DNA of 64,000 nucleotides from Liolophura sinensis (taxonomy: Eukaryota; Mollusca; Polyplacophora; Chitonida; Chitonidae): contig NW_027017957.1 in NCBI RefSeq assembly GCF_032854445.1, positions 557,477 to 621,476 on the forward strand, read 5' to 3'. Numbering within the stretch: the stretch's first letter is position 1; each line of letters opens with the position of its first letter. Shown in pieces: positions 11,851-24,750 of the stretch. The notes beneath the pieces were generated by a model. The model ran no database searches. It was not told the DNA's origin and saw only the letters and a list, made by a program, of their open reading frames with translations. A program made the translations under genes and the position numbers.

Positions 11851-14800
11851 GTCAAAATTGACTCTATCCCTCATGTCACAAAGTATGCGAGAGAAAAAAA
11901 CGTTTTGATCTTTCTACACGTTTAGATAAGGTGTGCCATTTGGTGAGTCTGAAGATTTTTTTAAATCCAGTGAAGGTGGGGAAATATCTTAATATACCGA
12001 TTAGAGAATGAGAAAGATCGGGTCTGGTGAGGATTTCATATGTATTCGTATTCATATGACAACAGGTATAGATCGGCCAAAGGGGTGGGGTCGGGGTGGG
12101 AGACACAGTTTGTAGCCATTGGAATGCCTGTACATTGTTGGTATATGGTTTCCCCGAATTTTAGATAAATGTTATCAATGAGAAATTCAAGGAACAAGGA
12201 AACATCCCATGAATGGTAACCCTTGTGTGTAGTTGAACTGAATAAGGCTTTGTTGCTTTCGATGTTAATGTAACAGTGACCAGTTTTATTAAATTCCGAT
12301 AAAATTAGTGCTGTAATTCTATCAACTAAATTTGTGTGAGGAATTGTAGTATAGAGAGTAGGCAGCCTAGTCCACGGTGTTGCAAGCGGTGGTACCGTTA
12401 TCTCATCATTAGTACATCTAGCATTTTTGCAATGAGAGTTACCCCAATAAAATCAGAATTCAGCAGCAGAACCGTTAACCGCTACAATGTGGCTTTAGAA
12501 GTGCACATGGGAAAGCACGACCAAACTGGATTGAAAGATTCAAGTTGCTTTATTTTCTTGTTTTCTCTTGAAAACATGTCAAGAGACAAATGAGTTCTGC
12601 ACTTTCTCCCCCTGTCATGATGATTCAGATCTTCTGAGAATGTCGTCGATACGTCAATCTATTAGCGTCGATGGAAATGTCATGTGGCAATGTTCTGAGC
12701 GTGTCATGTAGCCATTGTTTACCGATGGAATATCAAAAATCAAATTCGATTGAAATCAAATTGTTACAATATAAATGTAGTCTTAAAGCACAGAGATTTT
12801 AACCAGAGAAGCAACAACAGTGAAATACGGTCTCTTTCACTCATTCGCCTAGAACACACTTTGGGTCTTTTCAACATCATTGAAATCTGTTGACTGCTTC
12901 TTTTTGCATGATTCCGTCGTATTTTCGTACTTTATATATTTTCTTAGTTCTTTTCCAGTTTTTGTTAAACGTGGTTTTGGAAATTGGACTTGCGATTATC
13001 CACCTAGAATGTCCGTCTTGGTTGACGACTGGTATACGAATGTCTATTTCGACGAATAGACTCTTGTTAGTTTGTATTTTCTTCAGCTAGTTTTATTCTA
13101 ACTCTTCGCGTATATACCTAACACAGCACATTACTCGTCCTGTAGCACCAAGGCCACAACGGATTTAGGTAGAACATATTTTAGTGGAGATAGAATTTAT
13201 TAGACATCACAAGTCTAGATTTACTTAAAATAATGTTATGTCATCACATTTAACATACAATGAAAATAAATAATGCAAAGGGGCCAGGCCTCGGAGATCC
13301 TTAGTCCACCAGCAGAATCCTAATTTATGCGACAATACAAGAGGTCCTACACTCAGCCCAGTGTCCTATTGTGGCAGGTTATAGGAGAAAATAAGGTCTC
13401 CTTGGCCGAGGGGTTAGCAAGCCAGTGCAGAGTAATGACCAAGGAGCATGTCACTATGCTATGTCGAGTATATAACACAGGTATGTCCAGAAGTTCTAAT
13501 GAATGACAGCCGTCCTTCGTTACAAACGGACTGGTTTGTAAAGAGCAAACTGCCATTATCAACAGATGTATTTATTGCAAGTGTCCGAAATTCCCAATCT
13601 AATGAGACACAATTCTGGATGTTGTCTGAGAGAGTATAAAATAGTAATATAGCAATGTCATAACAATATTTGCTTTGTCCAGCTCCGCTCCGTGGGCTAT
13701 AGCTCAGTATTATTTTTGTAGCACTGAGTTATCTTCCCGTAGACAACACAAAACTGGTGCTTCGTCTTTCTTCTTCAATAAGCCAAAGCTTTGCATCCTT
13801 TTTCATTCAGAGACGTTCCAGCAGTGGTGCAAGGGCACTGTGCCTTACAAAGAGTCCCCTCTAGGCGTGGGTATATTTCTCTGTGGTATTAGTTGCATAC
13901 ATGGAGTGCTTATGTAAGACCGAAACAATCAATCTCAGTCAAACCACTGTACCAATGGTGAAGAACACCGGAGTGACTGGAGTAAACCACCGACCTTCGA
14001 TAGCTACCTGGTCAGTCTCCTGATTCAAGATAGAAGACAAATCAGCGAGAGATGGAATACATTTGCAGGCCTACGCTCAAAGAATAGCCTATGGAAATTA
14101 AAAGGGACGCATCACTGTAATAAAATAATATCTTTATTATTTCTTGTGTTGGCAAAGAGAAAATGTAAATATTTCATACGATTAAATCTGGCTGAGTACA
14201 GAGACATAAGCTCACTCATTGGTGTGCATAGAAAAACACAACTGATACATGCCAGTACCTTTTTTTCTGATTATATACGTTATCAAGAATATTTACATTT
14301 TAAATTTATTCAAACACTTGTTTTCTCAACATTCCACTTTTACCACACTTGGTTAACCAAATCGCTCACTTGAAATGTACTTAGGAGTGATGTCCCCTTT
14401 GTTACAAATTAATGCGATCAATTCAGTAACTCATACAGCACACATCTATACGCCTAAAAGTAGCCATGTACTCGCCTTTTAGCTCCATGGACCAAGCAGA
14501 AGTAGGTATCAAAAATTATGACACGTCATTAGTCTAGAATTTCTCATACTGCTGTGTTATCATCACATTTGACATACAGTCATAATAAAAGATGTAAAAG
14601 GACCAGGTTCCGGGTACGCTCATCCAACCAGCAGATTCCAAGTTTATACAAAAAGTCCGACATAGTGAGCTATCGTGGCAAGTTATAGGGATGAGTTTAA
14701 CAGAGTATCTATAGTTATTGTGATCATATTCAAGGCTTAAATGACAAGGTATATTTTAGGACATATTTTGTTAATTCATAGCATGTTTCGTCACATTTTA

Positions 14801-16130
14801 ACCAGAGGTGTACATGCTATGTGAAATGTTTAGTGGCGCTAGAATGTCTCTGAAAACTTTGAGTATATCGCCATTTAAACACCATCAAACTGATCACTGG
14901 TAAATCCTAGAAAAGTCAAAAATTATATACAGGTATAGATTATATTAAACAATAGCGACATCTGTGAATATTCCAAGAATGTCAATAGAGAACCATTGGA
15001 GAAATATGTAATTTTGTTGAATAAAACACAGGTATGCCCAGGTGTTCTGTTAAATCACTGTGGTCCTTGCCGCCACTCTGACTGCCATGATCAGTGACCC
15101 GGGTGAGGTGGTGGTCTTGACCAGATGAATCCTAGACGTGGACTAAACGACTTATTTCACAAAAAAGAAAAGAACAAGTAATATCATCAGCAGAGAAAAC
15201 ATCAACATAAATACTGAAATCTGGACGCTGAAAGAACAACACGTGTATTTTGAGCCCAAGAACTCCCGGTTTATGGACCTACATAGCTATAACAACCAGT
15301 AAGTTGTCGACCCACTCGACCCAGTATTTTCACTGGTCTTGAGTGCATGTAATTGTTTCAAATGTGAGAAATTTAAAATATTCTGGATGTTCGAGAATGT
15401 AATCTAAAACAGAGCAATTGGCTCAGTCTTTTTCCTAAAGATCTATTGGCCATAACTCAATATTATTTAGAAAACAAATCTCTAGAGCACACCTTTCTAT
15501 CCTTTCCTATTCAGAGACGTTCTGGAAGTAGTGCATGGCACTGAACAAAATCCAATAATTCGGTTTACATACGTAAATATTGCAAATAGTAACAGCGAGG
15601 CGAGTGTATATTTCTTTGTGCAGTTAAATACCTACATGGGTCTTTCATATAATTCCGCAACAAGAAATCTCAATAACCCATTGTGTTACAGATGCAGGTT
15701 TGATGTTTATGGGTGGGGAACACCCAGGTGCGTGGGTTAAAGTACCTGACAAGCCTCCTGATTTAACAACGTAATTAAAACACCTATAGATGGGATACAC
15801 TAGTCTGGTAAAATGCGACGAATAGTCTATAAAAATTTAAAAAAGGACATATCATTAAGCTGAAAATAAAGACTTTCTACGCTCTTCAAAAATGTCCAAG
15901 TACCACACCCTTAAAGTTGGCTGACTACCGAGGCATATGCTCACTCATTTGTAGAAAAATACTATTGCCACAAATCTTTTTTCTGATTATACACGTTATA
16001 AATAATATGTATATATTTATACTTAAAATTTTTTTCTGTACTGAACAATGACATTGTGCCGTAAATTACTCTGAATCAAATATTGCGGAAATCCAACAAT
16101 ACTGCATAGCGCAAATAAGACCAGTGAGGT
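11850..16130. other. Repeat-derived intergenic stretch
   Basis: Holds rep1 and rep2 copies. 13.1-14.4 kb and 14.4-16.0 kb are loosely related to each other: 'ttcagagacgttc' near 13.81 and 15.51 kb, and 'ttttttctgattata' near 14.26 and 15.98 kb. This suggests an old duplication. No exon recognised. Confidence 0.5.
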
Positions 16131-16143
16131 TGAGTTTTGTTTA

Positions 16144-16412
16144 TTTGATTTATTTGTTTGATTGGTGCTTTACGGCGTACTCAAGAATATTTCACTTATA
16201 CGACGGCGGCTAGCATTATGGTGGGTGGAAACCGGGCATAGCCTGGGGGAAACCCACGACCATCCGCAGGTTGCTAGCAGACCTTTCCACTTACGGCCGG
16301 AGAGGAAGCCAGCATGAGCTGGACTTGAACTCACAGCGATAGCATTGGTGGGAGACTCCTGGGTCATTACGCTGAGCTAGCGCGCTAACCAACTGAGCCA
16401 CGGAGGCCCCAC
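16144..16412 (-). mobile_element. SINE family 1, full length, reverse orientation
   Basis: Complete minus-strand element flanked by GAGTTTTGTTTA at 16132-16143 and 16413-16424 (12-bp target duplication). Confidence 0.93.
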
Positions 16413-16424
16413 GAGTTTTGTTTA

Positions 16425-18030
16425 AGACCACGACGTCTTCCTTTTCGCACCTCGCACAGAGGCAGGTTTATACAATGAGGATTTGTTGAACTTAGGCTTG
16501 TAAAGGCCCAGTTACATGTATTCCTAAATCACGAGTGGCAAAAATTAAAGGAGAAGGAAAATGATACAGCAGACCCCAAAAGGAAGACAGGCTTTCCGTT
16601 ATCACCGGGTATTTGATAATGTGTACAAAATGAATGAATAACCGGGCTTTACGCTCACCCGCAATACTTTAATCATATAGATCTATTGACGAAAAATGGC
16701 GATTTAAAGTGTTGATGAAAGTGCAAATAGAATATATTGATGATTGTATTTTCCCCTCTGGTCTTCATTTACAGGAACAGGTGACAAAGGTATTGATATT
16801 GAGAGAATTGTGAAAGCACACATTTTTCCAAAATTGTTTTCTGAGCTCTAAAGGCATCACTGTTCAGTTTAGTAAGATTTATTCCACCAATAATCTTTGA
16901 CTGCAGACAACACCTTACGAAATGTGCCATTGTTATCTTCATATATTTATTGATATATATATATAAACTAACACCTTAAATGCACCGTTCGTATAGACCA
17001 TTTTCTGAGACAGTCCAATGAATACAGTGTTATTCTGTTTGAAAGCTAATTATTATTTAAAAATATCAAGACACCATAATTAAAGAACATATAAAACCTA
17101 AATAGAAAAAATATAGTGTATATCAAAAAATTAAGGGTGATAACTGCGGAAAATAAAAAGTATCTTATACTATTGTAAAGTACATATTTAATGTACATGT
17201 AAATGTGTGCAAATATCAGCACAACATAGCTTGTCTCCAAATAGATTATACATTATTAGTTTTAAAAGTTTAAAATTGTCATTTATAAAAAGTATATAAC
17301 ATGGTACAATAAATCTAGTAAGTACATGTGCTTTAAGGTTTGAGCTTGTTAGAACTACATTTGGGGTGCAATTAAAATACCCGATTGTAACCTGTTTAGT
17401 ATGATACACGTGTATGCATGTGTTAACATAACTTCTCAAACATCTCATGTTGTGTATACACACAAAATAAACACATTTTAAAAATAATCAATGAATAACT
17501 GCAAAGGTAAAACAGCTGCAATTCAAGGAAGAATACACAATACATTGCAATTTACAGTGAAATATGTTAGAGTAATAGACACAGACTTAGTAGAAATACA
17601 AACTTATAAGGCTTTGTGCACGTCTCATGTGTAATTTTATTCAAAATTCTGAAATACGTCTCAGAGAGATCAATTTCGAATGGCATGCGACAGCTACCCT
17701 AGACTCTCACACTCAGCAAGACGTAAACGACCAAGTTATTTTGAAAGTAATAAGGGTTAAACTATATTTTCATTTTAGGAAGCTAAAACCCTGTCGTCCT
17801 TGAAGGAGACGGCTATGTTAAACTATGTTAAGCTATGTTAAAGCCCTGTACATCGTGTTGAATTAGATCGCCATGTTGGATATATGAACAGTTGCAATCA
17901 AAGCGCAAATCAAACACTTGCTATGAACAACTTCTATTAGGTTATAGCTTTCAATACTGATTTTACTCAGTCACCTAGCACATAACTGGCGTCTTTCCAA
18001 CATAACTGAAAACTGTTGACTGCTTCTCTT
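16425..18030. other. No gene recognised
   Basis: AT-rich. A short tandem run near 17.82 kb (aactatgttaa, three times) is the only local structure. Confidence 0.5.
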
Positions 18031-18419
18031 TGCATGATTCCTGTCCTGTGTATAGGTATATGGCTACATTATATACTTTCTTAGTTGTTTGGTGATTTGT
18101 GTTAAACGTCGTTTTGGGAATTGGCCTTGCTTGTATTGGTTGGCGGTTATTATACGAATGCTTGTTCGGACGCATGGGTTATATTGTTTAAATGTTTAGT
18201 TAAAAGTTTTTTTATGACAAAAAAGAGAATAGAAAACAAGTTCTGCTAACGCGGGGGAAGTACCCATTTAGGAAATACAAATATGATTTCCAGCATCAAA
18301 ATTGCATTGTTTGACCTTGGTTGGGGCTGCGCTTGAAGAATTCACTTTTTTCTTCTTTTATTTTTTTGTTCAAAGGCCACCAAAAATTGTTTCAAGTTAC
18401 ATGCCCACTTCGCGGTACC

Positions 18420-18620
18420 GAAAGTTGGTTGTATTAAGATTGCTACTGTATAAGCATTTACCTGAACAGTTAGAATAAAACACTAACTGAAGTAAATTGA
18501 CAACAGGTCGTGGTCACCTGTTACGTGTCACCATTTACCAGGTATCACACTGTCATCGCTGCTCTGGTTTTTCTGCAGTACGTCTTTTATGCTGTACGTC
18601 TTAATTATATTTTATTCCTG
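18420..18620. repeat. Dispersed repeat shared with 4.67-4.86 kb
   Basis: 'cgtcgctgctctggt' with 'atgctgtacgtct' downstream at 4.79 kb matches 'catcgctgctctggt' and 'atgctgtacgtct' at 18.55 kb, with similar sequence for about 180 bases before it. A shorter related piece is near 18.80 kb. Non-coding. Confidence 0.6.
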
Positions 18621-18996
18621 TTTAAAGCACGATTCTGCTAGTGGATTAAGCATCCCCGAGGCCTGCTCCCTTTGCACTGTTTTAATGTTAGTTTATGTTA
18701 AATGTGATGACAATACAACATTTTCAGTAATTTTAGACCAAAGACGTTTAATAAATTGCAATTAACATCACTACATATTTTTTGTGCTAAGGGGCTTGTA
18801 ATTCTCTACTGTTTACGCATGTACATGAACAGTTGGAATAAAACCCTAACTTAGGTTAGTTGACAAGAGTCCGAATTAATTTTAATACGTAACACAGACG
18901 TATATAATTTCAATGTTAATGGACAATAAGGGACTTTTGGGCGCTTGTGTTACAGCTTAAGGCTTCGAAAAGTAATGTCTCATATATATGTTTTAT

Positions 18997-19075
18997 TTTT
19001 TACTTATTTATTAATATTATTTCATTGGCGTTTTTCGGCGTACTCAAGAATATTTCATTTATACGACGGCAGCCT
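18997..19075 (-). mobile_element. SINE family 1 3'-end fragment
   Basis: Only the conserved 3' end survives ('cggcgtactcaagaatattt' with flanking A/T-rich tail). Confidence 0.75.
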
Positions 19076-19803
19076 TCATATTTTATGTGATGTCCTATTC
19101 GTTCAATCACTGTTAATTACGTAGTGCAAACAGATGATGCAACGTTTTTGATGTAAGGGTGATATTAACAAAATCTAGAGTTACATCGTCAATAAAATCT
19201 TGTTTTCATCTTGTTGTGTGAAAACAAGTATCAAAAATACTATTTTGTACAAAACAAATTTTGGGAAAACACCAGGTAAAGTCATATCCAGAACCCACTC
19301 CCTATATTGACAAGTCTTACTTCAGAGTAATTTACAGGCAAAAGTCAATATAGGGATAGGTTACTACATTCCGGCTCTAATTACATCCCTGTCAGTAGTA
19401 CTTACTTTGTTATGTCAACTTACTATATGGCCTTAAATCGTCTAGTTAACTTATTTTGTCATAACAATAATGATTCGCAAGGTGGCTGGGAAAGAAGAGA
19501 AAATAACCCAAAGATACCTATATCGGCATAAAGCCGTGTTCACAGGGCGCGATTTGCCATACTGACTCGCAGAATTCGATAAACGCATTCTTATACCAGC
19601 CATCAACCAATAAGAACGTTCCTTGTCAATAATCCCAAGGTTAATTTGCAAAATGACGCTTAACACAAACGACCAAAGAACTAAGAAAGTATAACACAAG
19701 CTACCAAAGAACTAAGATAGTATATACTCACACCAGCAAAGTTGTCAACAATAAAATATGTATCTCTGTTGTCGCTTGATTGCAACTGTTCATATATCCA
19801 AAG

Positions 19804-20098
19804 CTATCCAATTCAATACGATGAATACATAAACCCAGCACTGGACAAAGTACCTTCACAGACAGAACTGGACAGTACTATGAGCAGAGCTCTGTCCACA
19901 TCTACTTACACGAGTATTATACCGACTTCAGAACCTGGAGTGAAGGCGTCCGATGGAACAACCGTGACACACCATCTTTCTCAGCATCAACCTGTGGCGT
20001 TAATTGAGATCGTCGAACAACACGCAGGATCTAACAAATGGTTCCAGGCAAGAGATGTACACGCCATATATAGGCCCCTTCGGTACAATATTGTCTAA
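19804..20098 (+). CDS. Tyrosine-motif tail exon of a convergent receptor-like gene
   Basis: Open segment of 97 codons plus TAA after a plausible acceptor (ATATATCCAAAG; phase 2). It contains 'YPIQYDEYINPALD', where YINP fits YxN; 'STSTYTSIIP', where STYTSI fits the ITIM pattern SxYxxI; and a C-terminal RPLRYNIV, where LRYNIV fits LxYxxV. A TM segment is absent, so this would be a cytoplasmic-tail exon. A decayed paralogue lies at about 11.0-11.85 kb. There the equivalent of the stop is replaced by CCAG followed by GTAAGT, so in the ancestor this may have been an internal exon. No ectodomain exons for a plus-strand gene were found upstream in the window. Confidence 0.5.
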
Positions 20099-20422
20099 GT
20101 AAGGACAACCTAAAGCCAAAACTGCAGTTATCTCTCCTGCCGCACAGTCCGCGAGAGAGGAAACCTTTAGGTTTGTGTACAAACATAGGCCCAGACAAGA
20201 TATACCATCTGCAGAACCTGTGGTTCCCTTTAAATCCAGTAAATATGTTCAACAGCATTTGCTATACATGGATTGTTTAAAGCCAGCAGATTAAAAATAT
20301 ACCATTTAGTGACTGGGAAAGATCGGACACGGTGAGGACCACTCCCAGATAATTTCCACAGGCGTTCCGCTGGATGATTGAGGAGGAATGGGGTTGTGCT
20401 TTGATTATAAGGCTATTTAGCT

Positions 20423-20590
20423 TTAGGAACTCTGATGACCATACTCTTTCTCAGCGCCATATACGACTGACGGTCCCCACTCCTCAAAGGCAATGCTGGC
20501 GTAGGTCGTCATGTTCTCAGAAGGGTGTGTGATGGGTTTGTTGCCCACGAGTTTCGCATCCGCGTCCACCGTTACGCGAGGACTTTTCAT
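20423..20590 (-). CDS. Receptor terminal coding exon: ITSM-type motif
   Basis: Last coding exon of the minus-strand receptor: acceptor ATCACCTCTTCCAG, then 55 codons and TAA. The peptide runs from 'MKSPRVTVDADAKLVGNKPI' through 'THPSENMTTYASIAFEEWGP' to a tail with VVYG and KEYGHQSS. TTYASI matches TxYxxI, the immunoreceptor tyrosine switch motif pattern (TxYxx[V/I]) known to bind SAP/SHP-type SH2 proteins in vertebrate receptors. Three tyrosines are present in all. The peptide frame needs a phase-0 exon upstream, which I did not find, so its link to the rest of the gene is inferred from order, strand and style. It converges on the plus-strand exon ending at 20098. Confidence 0.6.
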   Translation of the reverse strand: MKSPRVTVDADAKLVGNKPITHPSENMTTYASIAFEEWGPSVVYGAEKEYGHQSS

Positions 20591-21304
20591 CTGGAAGAGG
20601 TGATATTTAACAGATAATAACGGTTAAAATATCAGCAGATCAATCTTGTACAACAAACCCTTAACCAATTAGTGAACCTGTTCACACTGTACTGTCTTGA
20701 AACTGTGCGTTCTATCATCAAAGGTTAATTCATCTTTTCCATTACCGAAGACATATTTGAGCATAGTGAACCTATTTTAACGTTTGTATCGTAGTACCTG
20801 AAACCTGTATCGTAATGTCATACTAGGTTTTATCCCGTTTACTCCACAGCTGCTCCGATTCGTCACACTTAGCAATTTCTCAGAAATGAGTACGCTATTG
20901 GCACCGGCGTTTCTTGGGAATGTAACTCTCTGTGTTTTGGGATATCAAGTCCTTTTTGCTTCCATCAGGAGCAGGTTTGAGTTTTAAGGATGAATTTAAA
21001 ATTCTTGGCAAGAGGACACAAGACAGGTGGTGATCAGGCTGTGAGCGACGTCCCCATGGCGTTTCTAGGCACAGCTGCCAGCTTCTAACGTAGAAAGATC
21101 CAGATTTCGGCGGTCAACATTTGTCAAGATTTTCATGGTTGCTTTCTCACAGGAAGGGTCAGGTATTCACCTAATCTTATCGGCCACGAAATGTTTGTGA
21201 CTGAATTATAGCACTAACAGTTTACATGGTGACTTGTGGAAATTTAATACGTTTTTGAGTAATATAACGATGAGCATTCATTAGGTGTGTGTACATTTAC
21301 TGTA

Positions 21305-21560
21305 TCTTCTTGTGGCAGGGCGAGTCCATGCCGCCAAAGTACAGCCGCCACTGCCGCCACTGAACCATCATGCCGAGGATGATATGACACCCCACTGAGT
21401 CAACCCACCGTGTCACAACCGGGCCAACCAATCATGTTTCCTTGCTCTAACCTCTCAATGCTGAGCGCCAAGCAAGCAGCAGCAAGTACCATTTTTAAAG
21501 CCTTTGGTATGACCCGACTTGGGTTTGATCCTCGGGTCTCCCGGATTCAAGGCGGACTCT
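21305..21560 (-). mobile_element. SINE family 2, partial and diverged
   Basis: Recognised from 'cttgtggcagggcg', 'tgctgagcgccaagcaagc' and 'ttgatcctcgggtctcccgg' in the order seen in the fuller copies. It abuts the left edge of duplication unit A. Confidence 0.55.
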
Positions 21561-21756
21561 TAGGTAATGGTATAGCCTACATGTACATGATATAGTGTTA
21601 TACCACTTCACTTCTTGGCATCTCCAATAAATGTGCCCTTGTGCCCCTGTCACGTGCATACCTTGCAGATAGCCGTAGGGTACTTTTGTCATGCATAATC
21701 AGATGTTTATCTACGTGTGTCTGAATTACAAACGAGAGAAAACAGCAAACGTGTAC

Positions 21757-21819
21757 CTGGTCAGGTCTGCAGTTTCCAAGCGGTCATCGTATCCGGAGTT
21801 ATAATACATCACTTCATCC
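21757..21819 (-). pseudogene. Tail exon, unit A: GDEV copy with lost acceptor
   Basis: Unit A copy of the GDEV exon. The frame is open ('DEVMYYNSGYDDRLETADLT') and the donor (ACCAG followed by GTACACG) is present, but the acceptor AG of unit B (GCTAG) reads GCTGG here. Unless another acceptor is used, for example GATGAAG eight bases inside, the exon is skipped. It has an extra tyrosine pair (YYN) not found in unit B. Confidence 0.45.
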
Positions 21820-22000
21820 CCAGCAGAATGGCGATAAGCAAACAACGATACTCGTGTGGCCGTTGCGTAGTCCGATATTCGTTGCACGCAATTGTACCTG
21901 CCTCCGATATGGTGTGCATGTCTGAACATTGTATGTAGGAAAGGTGTCAATAACTTGCCATGATATCAGTGTTTTATGCCAAACACTCATACCTCCACGC

Positions 22001-22151
22001 CGTAAGTGGGAAGGTCTGCCAGCGGATGGTCGTGGGTTTCCCCCGGGCTATGCCCGGATTCCACCCACCATAATGCTGGCCGCCGTCGTATAAGTGAAAT
22101 ATTCTTGAGTGCGGCGTAAAACATCAATCAAATAAATAAATAAATAAACAA
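22001..22151 (+). mobile_element. SINE family 1, 5'-truncated, with target-site duplication
   Basis: Body and tail of the SINE, beginning after the tRNA-like head. It is flanked by ATACCTCCACGC at 21989-22000 and 22152-22163 (12-bp duplication). The equivalent position in unit B (28503-28514) is an empty site, so insertion followed the 6-kb duplication. Confidence 0.93.
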
Positions 22152-23865
22152 ATACCTCCACGCATAAGACAGCGCTGTTGTATGGGTGAACACTGCAGTT
22201 AAACAATAAGAACAAAAATAGGAAAAATGTGACACATGGTGGAACAAATTGTGCTGGCCACGAGTTTAGGGGGTCAAAAAGATTTCATGTTAATAAATGG
22301 GATATGGATGTAGAAATAAAGGATACAAGACCTGTTTTCAAAACAAAACGTCATTTCCAAAGGAAGCCATGTGCAGAAAGCTGATCAGAGCAAACATAAA
22401 GCATTAGAAATGGCAGGACGTCATGTTGCTCAGTTTGGCTTCATATAGATTGTTTCATGGGCCATTCATGGTGTGCATGCACAAGTCAAGATGATAGGCA
22501 AGATGTATGGTAAGTTTCATCAAAATTGGCGCAGTAGTATTTGGGAAGTGATGCATGGACAAAATCGTGTCCACAGACGAACAAACTTCGTCGAGCGGGG
22601 TATAATAATGAAGTATTCTCATATCCAATAATCACACAACAGCTTTAACTGTAACAATTCGATTTATTAAGTTTTTTTACTTCAATTTCTACAATTTTTG
22701 CTTAGTGTAATGTGAAAAAAAAATATCAGATATGTTTCTGTCTCATTATCATCACTATTATTTCATTGATATTATTGAGATTATATCTAGTTATTAATTA
22801 GTTTGTCAAAGGTGCCCTTAAATTATTGACACTGATATCTTTAATATTCTTTGCATTAACGTAAAATGTATGTGGTAAAACAAAAGATTGTGCTTGTAAC
22901 GCAGATGTAAAGTGTCTAGTGTACAGGGGGATATAACAGACTTAGAAAACTCTTAATATCCACGAAGTGTAATATAATAAAGTAGGCTGGTGGTGGATGC
23001 AAACTCGACAATAACATGATCACATCTAAACGACTGAACTCTGTACCGACCTATGGTGGTCCATTGTTGGCTGCCATAGAGCATAAGAAAGTAAGTATAT
23101 CTACATTGTACATACATATGTAACTACTTTACAAGCACATCTGTTTCCTAATAGCAGAAATGATTTGTCTTCTATAAACTATATTCTTATTTCCAAGCCG
23201 GTGGCTCAAAAGCATTATTTATTTTATATTTTACACTTCTCAGTTTTCATAATACACCTGTTCAAGTAATTTGTCTCATAGTTTCTATTTTCTCCCCGAT
23301 TAACTAAATTACGGGGCACAATTACTACATCTGTTAATCTGAATACACAGATGTAATATCTAGTAAACATTCCAAACCCTTTCAAATGTGGAAAAAGCTA
23401 TAATCAACCGTTTTTAATTCTAAACAGGGTTATAATTTATGTACACGTTTAATTCGAATACGAAAATAAAGCCGAACATATAACAATTTGGTTTAAAATA
23501 AGAAAATACCAAAAAATGTTCTTTTTTTGTTCATTTGTATTCCTGATAAATTATACCCGACTGTGGGGAAATACATCACAGTAACATTACTGCGAAAGCT
23601 ATCAAACTATTGCTCGTTAACAACAAGGCTTGAGAAGTGTAGTAAATATTAGGACGGTGATACTAAAGCCTGGTTTTGTATTAGGACATAATGCCAAAAT
23701 ACTCCACAACTATTTACAGTTCAGAGTCACGTCTGCAACTGCGATTTTTTGGCAAGCTTTGAGTGTATATATCCTGTTATTTTGTCCGCACTGCTGCATA
23801 TTATTTTCAGACTCGGTTCAGTGTTTCTTGCAGTAAATAAAAAATATTTAAAAAGTAATTCTCAC

Positions 23866-23925
23866 CTTTTCCATCATTTGGTTTGCCTTTGGTACGACCA
23901 GTTTTGTCACCTTGCATAGAATTCC
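23866..23925 (-). CDS. Tail exon, unit A only: GNSMQGDK segment
   Basis: Candidate exon of 60 bases between ATTTGACAG and AAAAG followed by GTGAGA. Read phase 1 to 1 it encodes 'NSMQGDKTGRTKGKPNDGK', a basic, tyrosine-free linker that joins the preceding YAEL exon in frame. A phase-0 reading is also open. Unit B lacks this stretch: about 1.4 kb is missing there, with a fold-back element at the junction. Confidence 0.45.
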
Positions 23926-24584
23926 CTGTCAAATAATCCCAAAATGTAATTAGACTAAAATAATAAATAGAACACCTTTAGCACATATAGACACCTAGCC
24001 TCAAGTATAATTACAGCAATTACAGAGCATGTCTGTTTTGCTCAGCAAAACATTTCTCATCTGGTATTAATTAAGACTTAATGGAAAGTACAAAGGCTGA
24101 ATAAGTATGGAGACAAGCACATAATGGTTCGGATTTTACTTTACATAATAACTATGCTATACTTCCAATAAGTATATATAGTTGTGGTGATATTTCGTCT
24201 GTGACTTGTGCCATCGTTTACCTGGCTCTAGCTTGAAAATCCTCTTAGCTTTACCGAAGGCACGTTGAAAAAAGGCAAAAATGGAACACAACCTAATTCA
24301 CCATACATTCATGCATTGTATGAAAAGAAATCAGATGATAAAAAGAACTATAACTCACAGAGTACATCCAGAGCAGAGACGAGTGTGGTCCGATGAAAAC
24401 CTACATCTTGGCAATTTACGTCAGTTACGATTATTATTTTAACTGCTTATGTGAATGCTTTAATAGAGGCAAGTCTTACAGCTCTTATCACCGTAGTTTA
24501 AAAAAAAATACTTTTTAAAAATTCAGTTATGATAATACCGATTTGACAAACATTTCAAGTACTGTTCTATCCCCAGCTAAACGG

Positions 24585-24750
24585 CTATTGATAAGGCAGC
24601 TGATTCGAATCCAGTTCTAGCTCTAGTGCGGCCTTGAGCGAGAAGGATTGTGAGGTACATGCCGTATAGCAGTGGTCTACATGTGGCACTGGCACTCTGG
24701 TTTCCTCAACTCATCAGTCTTAACCTCATAATACCAGTCAAATAAAAATG
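24585..24750 (+). mobile_element. SINE family 3, unit A copy
   Basis: Short element with B-box-like 'gattcgaatccag', then 'ctctagtgcggccttg', 'ctctggtttcctcaactcat' and a tail ending 'accagtcaaataaa'. The orthologous copy in unit B is at 30.53-30.74 kb, so it predates the duplication. A separate tail fragment is at about 39.19-39.29 kb. Confidence 0.6.

Noticed and set aside
16760-16800. Fifteen-base micro-exon (GAACAGGTGACAAAG) resembling part of the GNSMQ exon
   Set aside because: Too short; the match to 'GDK' is within chance.
24240-24400. Two further possible tail exons in units A and B (near 24.25/29.90 kb and 24.35/30.03 kb)
   Set aside because: The first loses its donor in unit B and would be only 22 bases; the second has a one-base indel between units and a poor acceptor. 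Not consistent enough to list.
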